Positions 1 to 14,173 of a DNA stretch of 64,000 bases are shown one piece after another. Origin of the DNA: Perkinsus olseni (lineage: Eukaryota; Perkinsozoa; Perkinsida; Perkinsidae). How positions within the stretch are numbered: the stretch's first letter is position 1; every line of letters begins with the position of its first letter. A program made the translations under genes and the position numbers. The stretch covers positions 186,001 to 250,000 of the forward strand of contig JABANP010000017.1 of NCBI GenBank assembly GCA_013115135.1, read 5' to 3'. The notes beneath the pieces are model-generated. The model made no database searches. It was not told the origin of the DNA and was given only the letters and a program-made list of their open reading frames with translations.

Positions 1-964
1 CGGGCTGATAATATCATGCCGAAGACGATGGCGAAGCGTGAACAGATAGATCGGGTCAAGAAGGACATTCGTGACTTCAAGGAGGCCAATGGTTGTGATA
101 AGATTGTTGTTCTCTGGACGGCCAACACTGAGCGCTACGCTGACGTCATTCCCGGTGTTAACACGACCAAGGCTGAGCTGTTGGCCTCGGTGTCCCGTAA
201 CGAGTCTGAGGTTGCTCCTAGCACTCTGTACTGTATCGCTTGCTTGGAGGAAGGCGTTCCCTTCGTGAACGGCTCACCCTCAGAATACTTACGTCCCTGG
301 TCTCAAGGAGCTCGCTGAGAGTCTCCCGGGCGCGGTCATTGCTGGCGATGATTTCAAGTCCGGCCAGACCAAGATGAAGTCTGTTTTGGTCGACTTTCTG
401 ATTGGCGCTGGTCTCAAGCCCACGTCCATCGTCAGCTACAATCACCTCGGCAACAATGACGGCAAGAACCTATCGGCCCCTCAGTGTTTCCGCTCGAAGG
501 AGATTTCCAAGTCTGATGTTGTGAATGATATGGTGAACAGCAACGCCTTGTTGTACAACAAGGCTGAGCACCCCGACCACTGTGTTGTCATCAAGTACGT
601 CCCCGCTGTTGGTGATTCTAAGCGCGCTATGGACGAGTACACTTCACAGATTTTCATGAACGGTCTCAACACTATCGTCATGCACAACACGTGCGAGGAC
701 TCCCTTCTCGCCGCTCCTTTGATCATCGACCTCGTCCTCTTGGCCGAGCTGGTGACACGCATCAAGCTCGCCAAGGACGGAGAGGAACTTCGTGGGATGC
801 ATCCCTTCGCTGTTATTCTGAGCTACTTGACGAAGGCCCCCTTGGTTCCCGATGGAACGCCGTGCATTAATTCGCTTGCCAAGCAGCGTGCTATGCTGGA
901 GAATGTCCTGAAGGCCTGCGTTGGCCTGCCTCCTGACAACAACATGCTGCTGGAGTTCAAGTAG
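1..964 (+). CDS. INO1: Inositol-3-phosphate synthase, 3' part, with a +1 frameshift
   Basis: The enzyme converts glucose 6-phosphate to 1D-myo-inositol 3-phosphate (NAD-dependent, cytosolic), the first step of inositol synthesis. The frame is open from base 1, so the gene enters from the left and only the C-terminal two-thirds or so is present. Recognisable family blocks are [25 protein letters not shown], the [22 protein letters not shown] block and [16 protein letters not shown]. The frame is broken near 272-275: the first part reads in frame 1 to about 273, and from there the family sequence ([12 protein letters not shown]) continues in frame 2 to the TAG at 962-964. One extra C in the run at 270-273 explains this. 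It may be a sequencing error, a real lesion or a slippage site. The fold-critical residues downstream look intact. Family assignment is certain; functionality of this copy is not. Confidence 0.93.
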
Positions 965-1489
965 CTGTTCATGCGTCCGGTAATGATGCCTAGACTTCTT
1001 TCATCATCAACAAAAGTAACAATTATTATTTGATCTCATTTTGTATTGGGAGTTTGGTTCTAGTTGGGCTACACGTGACGATCTCCTTACTTCAATCACT
1101 CGAAGGCTCGATGGAGCGAAGGACATGTAGAGTTTGCGAACCGGAGTGGACCGCGAAAGACTGAGGCAGAACCGAGCAGCAACGGTATAACTGTATAACG
1201 CCGCACAGAGCTCATCGTCAGTTGCGAGCATACCGGCTTTTGAGTCTGACTGAGTCGGCAACGGCGTTAGACATGAAGCTGAGACACGCAGTGATGCGAA
1301 GGATGATGAGGGTATGGTATGTACTCTCTGCGGTGCTTATTACAACGGTCAGAAGTTTATGATTGCCAGTTCGATCACAGCAGACGCGAGAGTACCCGCA
1401 GGAGTACCGCTGGGTGCTTCTAATGTACGCGTGCAGCTTCTCTGCGCCTCAAGCCGCTGAGAATTAGAAGAGCTCTAACGGACTGAATG
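965..1489. other. Intergenic, INO1 to GAPDH copy 1
   Basis: About 525 bases with only short, non-conserved open frames on both strands. I see no gene, RNA or strong repeat here. The shared GAPDH leader begins at its right end. Confidence 0.6.
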
Positions 1490-2659
<1,170 letters not shown>

Positions 2660-2903
2660 GTTTACTGACAATACAACATTCTTCAATACATTTCCAGTTT
2701 CAAGGGACATAATGTCCTCTGACTAACTTTTTTGGCTGATTGCCTTTCCTCAATGCTCATCTGTTGTGCTCAGTTGTTGTTTAATGGAGAGATTGTACGG
2801 GGACAGATAGGACACAACGATTAATGTAGCGGGTTAGGAACTTGGTATTCTGCCTGTCGCATCGCAAAGGATCTTCCCGGCGCATGCCATTCCCGAGCGT
2901 CGC
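2660..2903. other. 3' flank of GAPDH copy 1
   Basis: The first 80 or so bases (to about 2740) match the 3' flanks of copies 2 and 4 and probably include the 3' UTR. The remainder is unique and holds no gene I can support. Confidence 0.5.
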
Positions 2904-3004
2904 CCCACATCCGTACGTATCAACATTCGTACGTATCCACATCTGTACGTATAAATCGTCGCGCGCCACAAAAAGGTACGGACAACCTCGCGCAGCGAGG
3001 TTGA
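2904..3004 (+). repeat. 101-bp terminal-inverted-repeat-like element, left
   Basis: The reverse complement of this block lies at 7138-7238 with one mismatch in 101 bases. It has three parts in order. First come three tandem 16-bp units (2907-2922, 2923-2938, 2939-2954), each with a TACGTA palindrome. Next is the motif TCGCGCGCCACAAAAA, related forms of which recur elsewhere in the window (20993, 21030, 30650, 30950). Last is a hairpin, AACCTCG-CGCAG-CGAGGTT, at the inner end. The arrangement resembles a transposon terminus with iterated protein-binding sites. I see no clear target-site duplication. Confidence 0.8.
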
Positions 3005-3937
3005 AGGTTTTTGCAAGTAAATATGGTGTAGTGGGTTGCATTCGTGGTTAGTCAGAGGGTGTCCAGAGTTCAATCCTACCAATGTTCACTTTTGTATCCG
3101 ACCGTTTAACCGATTCCTACGACACGACTCGTGATATCGCTCGCCTGCAAAATTCATCACTATCCTTAACCACGGCTTGCCAGAGCTGGCGAGTGACGTC
3201 TCAGGGAGACCTTATGGACTGCGGTAGTATCACGGTTTGCTGGATAGGGAGAATGGCTGTTGGTTATATGAGACAGATACGCCCGTTATTTGTTTGAGTT
3301 AAACAGTTTGACGGGATTTCACTTGGAGTCACAAATGACGCTTTTTAGTCGCTTATTTTTTTGTAGTGGTGGATATTGGTAGGAAAGCTCGTCTCAGGTA
3401 CACGGTACTTGGTAGGCTAATAGACGGGATGGACACTTTGATGAAGATCGACCAAGTGCCGGTGGGAAAGAAGAACTGGCCCACCCAAGATATTGTGATT
3501 CAGGGAGAGGGAAGGATTTATAGGGGTTGTTGAATTTATTCTTATCGATCGCGGTGCTGGAAGGCCTCGGTTGTGCGGATTGCTCCGTCGAGGACTTAGT
3601 CCTGTAGTCTACAGCTGCATTCGTGATATGGGAAACCCCATTAAAAAAAGCAGTCCACGCTTCCATCGCGAAATTCCCACTCGACGGGTTCCGCCTGCGA
3701 AGTGACTTCGCGTTTTTACCTTTTCGGGAAACGGCACTTTGCGTACGACGGGGAACCTTAAATGTATTATGTTCCGTTCAGGTGATCGAGGAGATCGTCA
3801 TCCACGCGAACCCGATAGCCGACCAGGAAGCCGGCGCGTAACACTGATTTTAACGTTTCGATTCGATATTATTGTTCCGAGTTTTTGCTCAGCCTGTTAG
3901 GGGAGGGTATGCAAGATTTTCAGCGTTGTTTTGTCTA
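3005..3937. other. Region inside the inverted repeats, no clear gene
   Basis: Contains a tRNA-B-box-like stretch near 3050-3070 (GAGTTCAATCC), otherwise only short overlapping open frames on both strands with no recognisable protein. It lies between the left inverted repeat and the SR-rich ORF. Confidence 0.4.
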
Positions 3938-4174
3938 ATGGGAAGGTCTCGCAGTCGATCGAGAGACGAGGAGGGGAGACATCGACATCATCGCCGTCGC
4001 AGTAGAAGTGGGGACCGTCATCGTCATAGAAGCTATGAGAGGCGACCGCGGAGTTACGGTGATGATGAGAGAAGATCGAGAAGGACGGAGGAGGATGGTG
4101 ATAATCGCGATGTAGTACGGGACGGGAGGGGTCTACGGATTTGGGGGGGAAGGCTGGAATGGGAAGTTGACTGA
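3938..4174 (+). CDS. Arg/Ser-rich ORF (SR-like), possible first exon
   Basis: From the ATG at 3938 the frame encodes MGRSRSRSRDEEGRHRHHRR and continues as Arg, Ser, His and acidic repeats for about 79 residues. RS repeats of this kind occur at the N terminus of splicing factors, including the U4/U6.U5 27-kDa protein family, but I do not see the conserved C-terminal block of that family. A GT donor at about 4111 (GTAGTACGG) and an AG at about 4214 would extend the frame by a dozen residues to a stop. Low-complexity composition alone could produce this frame. No function is claimed beyond RS-rich. Confidence 0.35.
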   Translation: MGRSRSRSRDEEGRHRHHRRRSRSGDRHRHRSYERRPRSYGDDERRSRRTEEDGDNRDVVRDGRGLRIWGGRLEWEVD

Positions 4175-4242
4175 GGTCTTCGGAATAAGCGGTTTTGGTT
4201 TCTTCCAAAGTCGTCGGAAGAAAATGTTCCGAAGATCAAAAT

Positions 4243-5930
4243 TGTTTGAAAATTCCTTTAAAGCTTGCCTACATCTTGTAGGCTACAAGTGCAGTATATG
4301 CGCATTGCGCAGCGATAATTGCTTCGTTCTCTCCCCGACAATGCCTTTGGTAATATCACATTACTGATATGGTATTCATCATACCTCGCTTCGTGACGAA
4401 GCCTTCGTCGATGGAGGCTTTCCCTATACGTCGTGATCTACATGATATAATCGCCACGTTCTCTCAGTACGAAGGGCTCCGGCTCAGCCGGATCGGCTGT
4501 CAGGCCAATTTTGCACAATGGCGATCTTCAAAATACTAGTGTATCGCCAGCTGCCGCAGTTTTGGCAGGAAGCGAAATCGCAGAACATCGTCCGACAATA
4601 GCCGGCCGCCTCAGTCTACGTGAAATGCCCCGTTGCTAGTCTGCTGGAATGTCCCGCTTATCGACACCGGGACCGTCCAGATGCTTCATAATAGCCTACA
4701 TAAGGCGATTGAAGGTCACAAGGTTGCAGAGATGGTGGGGGCCACCTCGCTAAGTCCCATCGAGCCTCATGGCCTCCGCTCGAGCGTCGCATCGCTCAAC
4801 GGAAGCCCCAAAGCCTTTGGGCCAAAGGGAGGAAATCAATGATCCAGGGGTTAATACGTTTTATATCACCCAATTTCAGCTGCAATCAGTGATTGCCGAT
4901 CAACGGGCAACACTGCAAGCTGCAGTCTGCAGTCTACAACGTATAGTGGCATTAGCTAGCATTGCAGATAGGAGAAACGCTGGATATTCCACTTCAGCAA
5001 TCACAAGGCTTGCCGCTCGGGGTCAGCGACTCTGCTGACACCTACGACAATCTGGCGTACATTGTGGTGAATAAGTCTTCCGTAAACTGCAGGCGGCCAA
5101 CCGTGGAGTCCTGATCAAATACAGCGAACCAGAGAGTGACCGAATGGTGTGGGGGCGTTCTCGGAGATGAGATGGGCATTGGCCAAATTTCTGCAAATGA
5201 CAACGGTTGTGTGCACACGCAGAGAGAACAAGTGCATCAACCACGCTCATTGTCTCAACGGTCATGGCTCTTGTAGTGTGCGACGATGGGATCTGTTTTG
5301 GACGCGGCGACGGAAGCCTTCGTGATCGAGACCCGTGGAGCAAGCCCGCTGCGGATCTACAGACGAAGCATGGCTCGCACCGGATGTTGTCTTCGTAACC
5401 GGCAACGCTATTATAGGTCAGACTCAGCCAGACGGAAGTCTTAGACTCCATTGGAGTCACTCCAAGCTTGGAGTACTACGATGCAGCACGGCTGCATCAA
5501 CTGCTACATGCTGTGGCATGAAAACAATCTTTACAACGCTACTCTGACACTGATAACGATGTGTTTCTTCCACGATGTGCTGTGTTCCTATGTGTTCCCG
5601 AGTCTCTTAGTTTGAGTGACACTCTCGATTAGAATGGTAGCTGAAAATGAGCGGTTAAAATTCGGTAAAATGTCGTGCTGGGATTGCTACATGTGCTGCA
5701 CAAGCACATGATGTGCACCTGGCTTGCCAAAGGAGTCAATGCTCGCGCACTTTGTTTAGGTAAGCTATCGACGTATCACACAGAGCGGTTTGCACAGAGC
5801 TCGTGAGATGAGCGGATGAAGATGAACTCGAGTTTGTTCTCTCGTTCCCGGTTGCTCTCGGTGTGGGTTGAGTTTCCCAGTTCGCTCGGGAATTCTTCAG
5901 TACCCTTGCATCTAGTGGTATTATCTCTCA
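4243..5930. other. Region without recognisable gene
   Basis: About 1.7 kb with short open frames in all six frames and none that I recognise. It lies directly upstream of the protease exon, so unseen upstream exons of that gene could be here. The last bases (TTATCTCTCAG, ending 5930) form a good 3' splice acceptor. Confidence 0.4.
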
Positions 5931-6669
5931 GGAGGTGCTCGACGCGGTTGAAGATCGTAGTCCACCAGCCACAGTCAACTCCAGTGGAGCTGTCCCGAAT
6001 GCTGACTCATCGGATGGGAACTCTGCAGCAGATGACGCCTTATGGGTCCAAGTAGGAGACCGCGGGGCTACAAATTACGACCGGAGGAGTCTGACAACGG
6101 AAGGTGGGGCTGTTAACGTCGGCATCATCGACTTGTGGATGTTCCTACTTTACCGTCGGTTTTCGGAGAGTATGGAGGAGCCCCAAGAGACGGCTATGGC
6201 GACTTGGGTGTTCAGAAACGGCACACCAAGACAGTTCGCCCCGGCGACGTCTACCCTGTCGACTGTACTTCAGCCACTCAACAATGGGGCTGGCCATTTT
6301 GTGGGTGCTATTCGTCACCAAGGACAGCTTTTCTACGTCGACAGTCTCAACCTTCCCATAAACGAGACGGTCCGACGGAGTCTGAACGAGCTGTTCGGAC
6401 CGAACAGGATGTACATAAGGCTTGGCGTGCAGAGGCAGGGTGCCGACGGCAATCTGTGCGGGCTCCACGTATTGGCGCACATGACGGAGCTGATGCTTTC
6501 GGAATCCACTCCATCTCAAGTGGCCGCCACGAACTTCGATGAGGGTATGATGCGCGAGCATGTATTTCGCTGTCTGAGAGATCACGAGGCTCGTCGCTTC
6601 CCGAAACTCGATATAGATTCTAGGCTTGTACTACCTGAACACTTTCCGAACTCTGTTGAAGTCGTGTAG
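5931..6669 (+). CDS. Ulp1/SENP-type (C48) cysteine protease, 3' exon
   Basis: The C-terminal two-thirds carries the Ulp1 catalytic pattern. His is in GHFVGA (codon 6295-6297), Asp in FYVDSL (6340-6342), and Gln then Cys in VQRQGADGNLCGLHVL (Gln codon 6430-6432, Cys codon 6457-6459). The block before the nucleophile is NLCG where SUMO proteases usually have DCG or NCG. Such enzymes cleave SUMO or related ubiquitin-like proteins, and related domains are also captured by DNA transposons. The frame upstream is closed by TGA at 5869, and there is no ATG before 6139, so I place the exon start after the acceptor ending at 5930; earlier exons are not identified. The stop is TAG at 6667-6669. The exon sits between the 101-bp inverted repeats. 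Confidence 0.8.
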
Positions 6670-7137
6670 AGTCCGATGACCATTGTGCTTCCGTTCCGCT
6701 TCAGTGAATGCGTGGTTGATTCAGTGTTCTCTGATCAATTGAAAGGTAGAGTGGTGTGCGGGACACTGGGTGACCGTCATGGAGTACCGGATGCCACGGA
6801 TACTTGAATTGCTAAAGGCTACAACGCCCAAGATGTCCTTCAGAGTCAGCACACAATACAGTGTATTGAATACACCCTACTGAGTAGGGCCTACTCAAAG
6901 TGATACAAAACCCATCTTCTAAATGTCAGCAGGAGTTTACACGGACTGCTCTCAGCAACTCGAAACACACAAGGCAACGCAACGCAACGCAACGCATGAA
7001 ACCGTCAAAAGCAATAACACTCGAAAATGTCAAAAAGTATCCGTTTTATAAAGATGTTCACACTTTGAATTGAACCCGAGTGCTCCGCGACGCAACCCGA
7101 AGCTCCCCCACCACACCAATTACACTTTACTTCTGGC
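6670..7137. other. Spacer with a short CAACG tandem tract
   Basis: No gene seen. A pentamer tract, AACGC repeated about four times, lies at roughly 6974-6997. The right inverted repeat follows. Confidence 0.5.
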
Positions 7138-7238
7138 TCAACCTCGCTGCGCGAGGTTGTCCGTACCTTTTTGTGGCGCGCGACGATTTATACGTACAGA
7201 TGTGGATACGTACGGATGTTGATACGTACGGATGTGGG
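7138..7238 (-). repeat. 101-bp terminal-inverted-repeat-like element, right
   Basis: Reverse complement of 2904-3004 with one mismatch, in the orientation expected of the right end of a 4.3-kb element spanning 2904-7238. The three 16-bp TACGTA units lie at the outer end and the AACCTCG/CGAGGTT hairpin at the inner end, mirroring the left copy. Confidence 0.8.
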
Positions 7239-7679
7239 ACAACCTTCCCGAGTGGTGATCATTGGAGGGGAGTCCATCCCCGATCACACGGCTTCATTTT
7301 TTTGCGATGGTCTGATATTTTTTCGGGAGCTCTTCGCCGGTTCATCGGTTCTGCCGTGGCGATAATGTTGTCCCCTATTGGAAACAGTGTGGTTCGGTGG
7401 TTAGGAAATTTTAATGGGGATAATGAACTTCGTGAATGACTTCAATATTCCGGACGTTAAGGGGGCTAGCGTCGATGGTGGCTCAGCCTTGAAACGACCA
7501 GAACGGACCACGGCGTGCGTCCAATGACCACGCTGTGACGTCTCACGGAGGTTTTCATTTGCATCTACCGAATGTCGTGTCAAATCCACATTGCCTACTA
7601 GTTGCTCGTTACGTTGTTCTTTTCTCGGACGGTACATTGACGAGTGGGGCGTCAAAAGTCATCCCGTACGAACTCACCA
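7239..7679. other. Spacer before GAPDH copy 2
   Basis: No gene or strong repeat seen. The conserved GAPDH leader begins at about 7680. Confidence 0.5.
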
Positions 7680-8849
<1,170 letters not shown>

Positions 8850-8875
8850 GTTTACTGACAATACAACATTCTTCA

Positions 8876-9445
<570 letters not shown>

Positions 9446-9509
9446 TTAGCTCAGCGCAAGATACCATCGCTGAGGCTTGCGCTACCACCACGTCGGAGGA
9501 GACATTCAA

Positions 9510-10610
9510 CCCGTTAGGGCCTTCTGCCCCTTCCAACGACTGAACCGCGTAATGCGTGGGTGTTGTGCTGAAGCATCTTTCCGTAGCGTGTTGGGCATGA
9601 TTGCTAAGCAACTATGTACTTCCGGTTCGTCTATGCATGACCCCACCTCAGCGGTTAGCGATTGAATGTTTCACCTTTGCGTGGTTCGAATTGGGACCAA
9701 AACTACTCCAAGAATCGACCCACTACTTACACACTAACTGGATTTCTATTGACTAACCAGCACTGATGAATTCGGCGATAGCCGAGACACCACAGTCCGA
9801 CTAAGACCAGTGAAGAACTCGTACGAGATTTCTCTTGACGCCCCACTCGTCGGCGCACCGCCCGAGACCAGAACATCGTCACGAGCAAGGCAATCGTGGG
9901 CTGAGCAGAGTTGACACGACATTCGACCGGTTCAGAATGAGCGCCTTCATGAGCGTGACGGCAAGCTCATTCGGCCGAGGCTCGTGGTGCCTTCGAGCCG
10001 AGTCCGACCTTCCGTACGAGATTGTGCTCTGAACTAGCACTTGGGGAGACCGAGTTGAGAGATTGACCTACCATGGACGACCGCTCCTCCGACGCCCAGA
10101 GTGGCAAAATTATCACCAACGTTCATAACTTATTCTATGATTATTATCCTTCCTTGGGATTTCTCACAACTAAATTGCACTATCTTATACGGTGGACAAC
10201 ATTATCCTCACCACAAGACAGATGACCCGGGGAAGAATTTCCGGAAAACTACCAATGCGATCAAGCTGATGACGCATACTAATGAAAAGCCTCACTGAAG
10301 GAAAACTGTTGCAGACAGATAGTATTGCTGTGGACGCCCTGCGGTACCCTCGGGGAAGGTCTTATCGCATCGCGGAGTCAAGTGGAGGTAACAGGCTGCC
10401 TCGTGCGACTTTCGCAGCTACCGGCACGCGTTCGACGAATCGTGCCGACGAAATCAACTCCGATCTTCCCATGCTTTGCGACAGGTAGATTATAAGTTCC
10501 TGAAGTTCAGGACCTGAACTGGTACCTCAATCGTTGCATCCTCCCTGTCCCAGTACGAACTTCCCACTCAATAACAACTAAGCACAACAAACGAGCGATA
10601 AGGGAAGGCA
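9510..10610. other. Spacer between GAPDH copies 3 and 4
   Basis: About 1.1 kb of unique sequence with short open frames on both strands. No gene, RNA or repeat that I can support. Confidence 0.5.
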
Positions 10611-10691
10611 ATCAGCCAAAAAAGTTAGTCGGAGGACATTATGTCCCTTGAAACTGGAAATGTATTGAAGAATGTTGTATTGTCAGTAAAC

Positions 10692-11870
<1,179 letters not shown>

Positions 11871-11879
11871 CGTTGGCCA

Positions 11880-12357
11880 CCTTACCATTTATCATGTCCA
11901 CCCGGAGCCTAATAGGTCAGACAAAAGAAGCGTTCGTGGTGCAGCAGGAGCAACAGCACCATTCCGCGTCCTTCTTGATAGGGTGTTGCATGACCACTCG
12001 TCGCATTGACGGATTCTATGTGAACCGCGAATTAGACAAGATCAGCCGCCTTAACAAACCACGTCGTTGGGAGAGTTACCCAAAACAAGAGTGTAGTACA
12101 GAAATACAATACTACTACTATATTCTTCACATACCACAGGAATCATGCAGTGGCGCTGAGAGCCACGCCAGGGAGCTAGAGGTCTCAGATTGTGGCAGCT
12201 AGTGTCTTAGTCGAAGGTTTTGACACTCTCAAACCGAAAAGTCGAAGTTGGTGAGCATCGTCCTTAAAGTGCGCGAAAACGACCTTTTCACGATCATTCG
12301 TGGAGTGTGCCTCCTCTCCAAGACTATAGCAACGCAAGAACCTTTTTCAAATGAATA
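11880..12357. other. Spacer between GAPDH copy 4 and the SNARE gene
   Basis: Only short open frames; no recognisable product. It probably includes the 3' UTR of the minus-strand SNARE gene. Confidence 0.4.
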
Positions 12358-13713
12358 TCACATAAATCGATACCATATCGTCAAACAACCGCAGACTCCC
12401 AACGTCAAACCTGAGACAAGCAGCGATAACGACGGATACTTCCCACTCAGCTCAACCTTCAAGCAACATTCCTAATAAACAGGAAATTGCCCAATACACT
12501 CGAGGAACGTCGCGGGGCTGATTCAAGTATACGAGACGGCAGGATGAGTTAACCAGCAGACGGTGGCCGACGATGAAATTCGTGGCAGAATGCGTACCCA
12601 ATATGATCTGCTCCTTGCGTTTCCTTGCTCGTATCTTTCGAATGAGCCCATCAACTCCCGGTATGGTAGAACCTAAATAGGGACTGGTACTAAAGAAGCG
12701 TTGTTCACACCCAGTAAGATGAACGGTAACTCCACAGTATCCGCGATATACTTTAGCAGACTAGCTTAGCGCCCCCTCATCATCACCAGCGATCAGATGG
12801 AGAATCATAGGTTGATCATGACATGCGGCGAATGAGGTTCTTGACGTTGAGAAGGCGTTGCCAAGTCGCACCTATTTGGCCCAGTTTCCCCTTCATCTTC
12901 ACAAACACGTTATTTTGTTGTTCTAATTTCTCCCGAGTATCAGAGGCAGTGGACAGCATCTCGTCCATCGCCCTGATGGAGGCCTCAATCCCTCCTCGCT
13001 CTCGCAGAAGATTCGCTGAAAAACACCAAACTTTCTGACACCTCTAGCTATCGCTTCTCACATTCGTCGTCATCATGGATTTCACTTTTGCCAATCCTCC
13101 CCTCTTCCACCGAAGACAACAGAGTAGTTCTTCTCAGCTCATGATGCAGCGTCTTCGAGACGCCCCGGTAGTGTTCTCGGAGGTCCTGAATCAAACACAA
13201 TTCGACTGGAAAATCCCAACCCTCTACGAATCGAGGAACGTGTGGTGGCCGGTCGCTGCCTTACCGTGAGAATTCCTCTATGCCGCTGGACTTGCGCATG
13301 TCGCGATTTCTCGCTAGCAATCGCAGCCATCTCGTCCACCACCACCTGGAGCTCTCGTAGCTGCCGCTCGGTCGAGCTCATCAGCGTCGTCACGATCTGT
13401 AATAGAACTACGATCGCCAATCCCCGCCGAATCCTCTCCCCGACATCATAATGAACTGCTAGATTAAATCATGAAGAGCAACTGAGACGCACTCACAGCT
13501 GCCAGTACCAATCCCGAGAGTAAACGTGGTGAAATTTTTCCTGTGAGCCCATGGAAAATAGACTACCTCAACTTGGTCATCCAGAGGTATTCGAGAGGAC
13601 TCCCTCCTCTCCGCGTTGCCCGATATCTTCGTCAACTCTGCTATGCCGGCTTCGATCGATCTTTCCATCTGAGCACCCACCCACCGAAAAATGTCCTTCC
13701 CGAAAAGATCCAT
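12358..13713 (-). CDS. GOSR1: Golgi Qb-SNARE, GOS28/GOSR1 family (6 exons)
   Basis: Minus-strand exons, phases all consistent: 13713-13567, 13396-13265, 13185-13062, 13015-12872, 12672-12598, 12410-12358. Product 224 residues, about the size of yeast Gos1. The N-terminal part has amphipathic helices with the family block AQVQRHRGIL. The SNARE helix follows (about 135-200; EKLEQQNNVF holds the expected glutamine region). A basic stretch (LIRKIRARKRK) comes next, then a single C-terminal membrane anchor (LTLGVCGCLTIWY, about 209-221). GOS28 proteins pair with other Golgi SNAREs to fuse vesicles within the Golgi and from ER to Golgi. The ATG at 13713 follows an AG directly. Intron 3 (46 bp) carries a 19-base sequence also found upstream of the RRM/KH gene. 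Splicing is inferred, but every GT-AG boundary keeps frame and rebuilds the family sequence. Confidence 0.88.
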
Positions 13714-13769
13714 CTACCACATTGGACACTGAATTCTCACGTTGATTCTATTCACAGTCCGTTAAAATT

Positions 13770-14100
13770 TCATGAAGTTTCAAGTGTCATCACGGTAAAG
13801 ACGACCGCCCCAAAAGCACTGATGATATCACCTCGCGGGCTTCCGCCTTGCAACCCTCCCAACTGCGTTGCCGTGCAGATGAACTCATCGATGATCAAAA
13901 CGTCACTCGCCACAAAATCCTGCAAATAATACTCCAATGCAACGCATTGCGAATAGGTATGAATTATCGGAATATGAAAAGCACTAGCCGTGTGAGTGTT
14001 TACAGCCCAACACCACCATGCGCTCAGTGAAGCCCTCACCAATGTGCTCACTCCCCTGGAAGGTTCCACCTACGCACAGGTCGAAACTTCCCACCGTGAA
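13770..14100 (-). CDS. Unidentified ORF between GPN3 and the SNARE gene
   Basis: An open frame of about 100 codons on the minus strand ends at TGA 13770-13772, 57 bases before the SNARE start and after the GPN3 stop at 14174. It lacks an ATG in frame, so it would need an upstream exon (an acceptor CTTCCAG ends near 14057) or is spurious. The end half (FVASDVLIIDEFICTATQLG and following) looks protein-like but I do not recognise it. An alternative two-exon reading with an acceptor before GATTTTGTG could not be phased. Function unknown. Confidence 0.3.
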
Positions 14101-14173
14101 TTTCCTTACTTCAAACACAGACCTTCATTTCCAATAGAAACGTTTCAGTGAATGTGATTGAATGCGACGTTCG

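Noticed and set aside
6971..6998. CRISPR-like or telomere-like tandem repeats
   Set aside because: Only about four units of a pentamer, no spacers and no telomeric unit.
13480..13550. An extra SNARE-gene exon encoding a EKFHHVYSRDWYWQL-type peptide and an early membrane segment
   Set aside because: It can be phased, but it breaks the N-terminal helix that continues directly from exon 1 into exon 2 in the GOS28 family.
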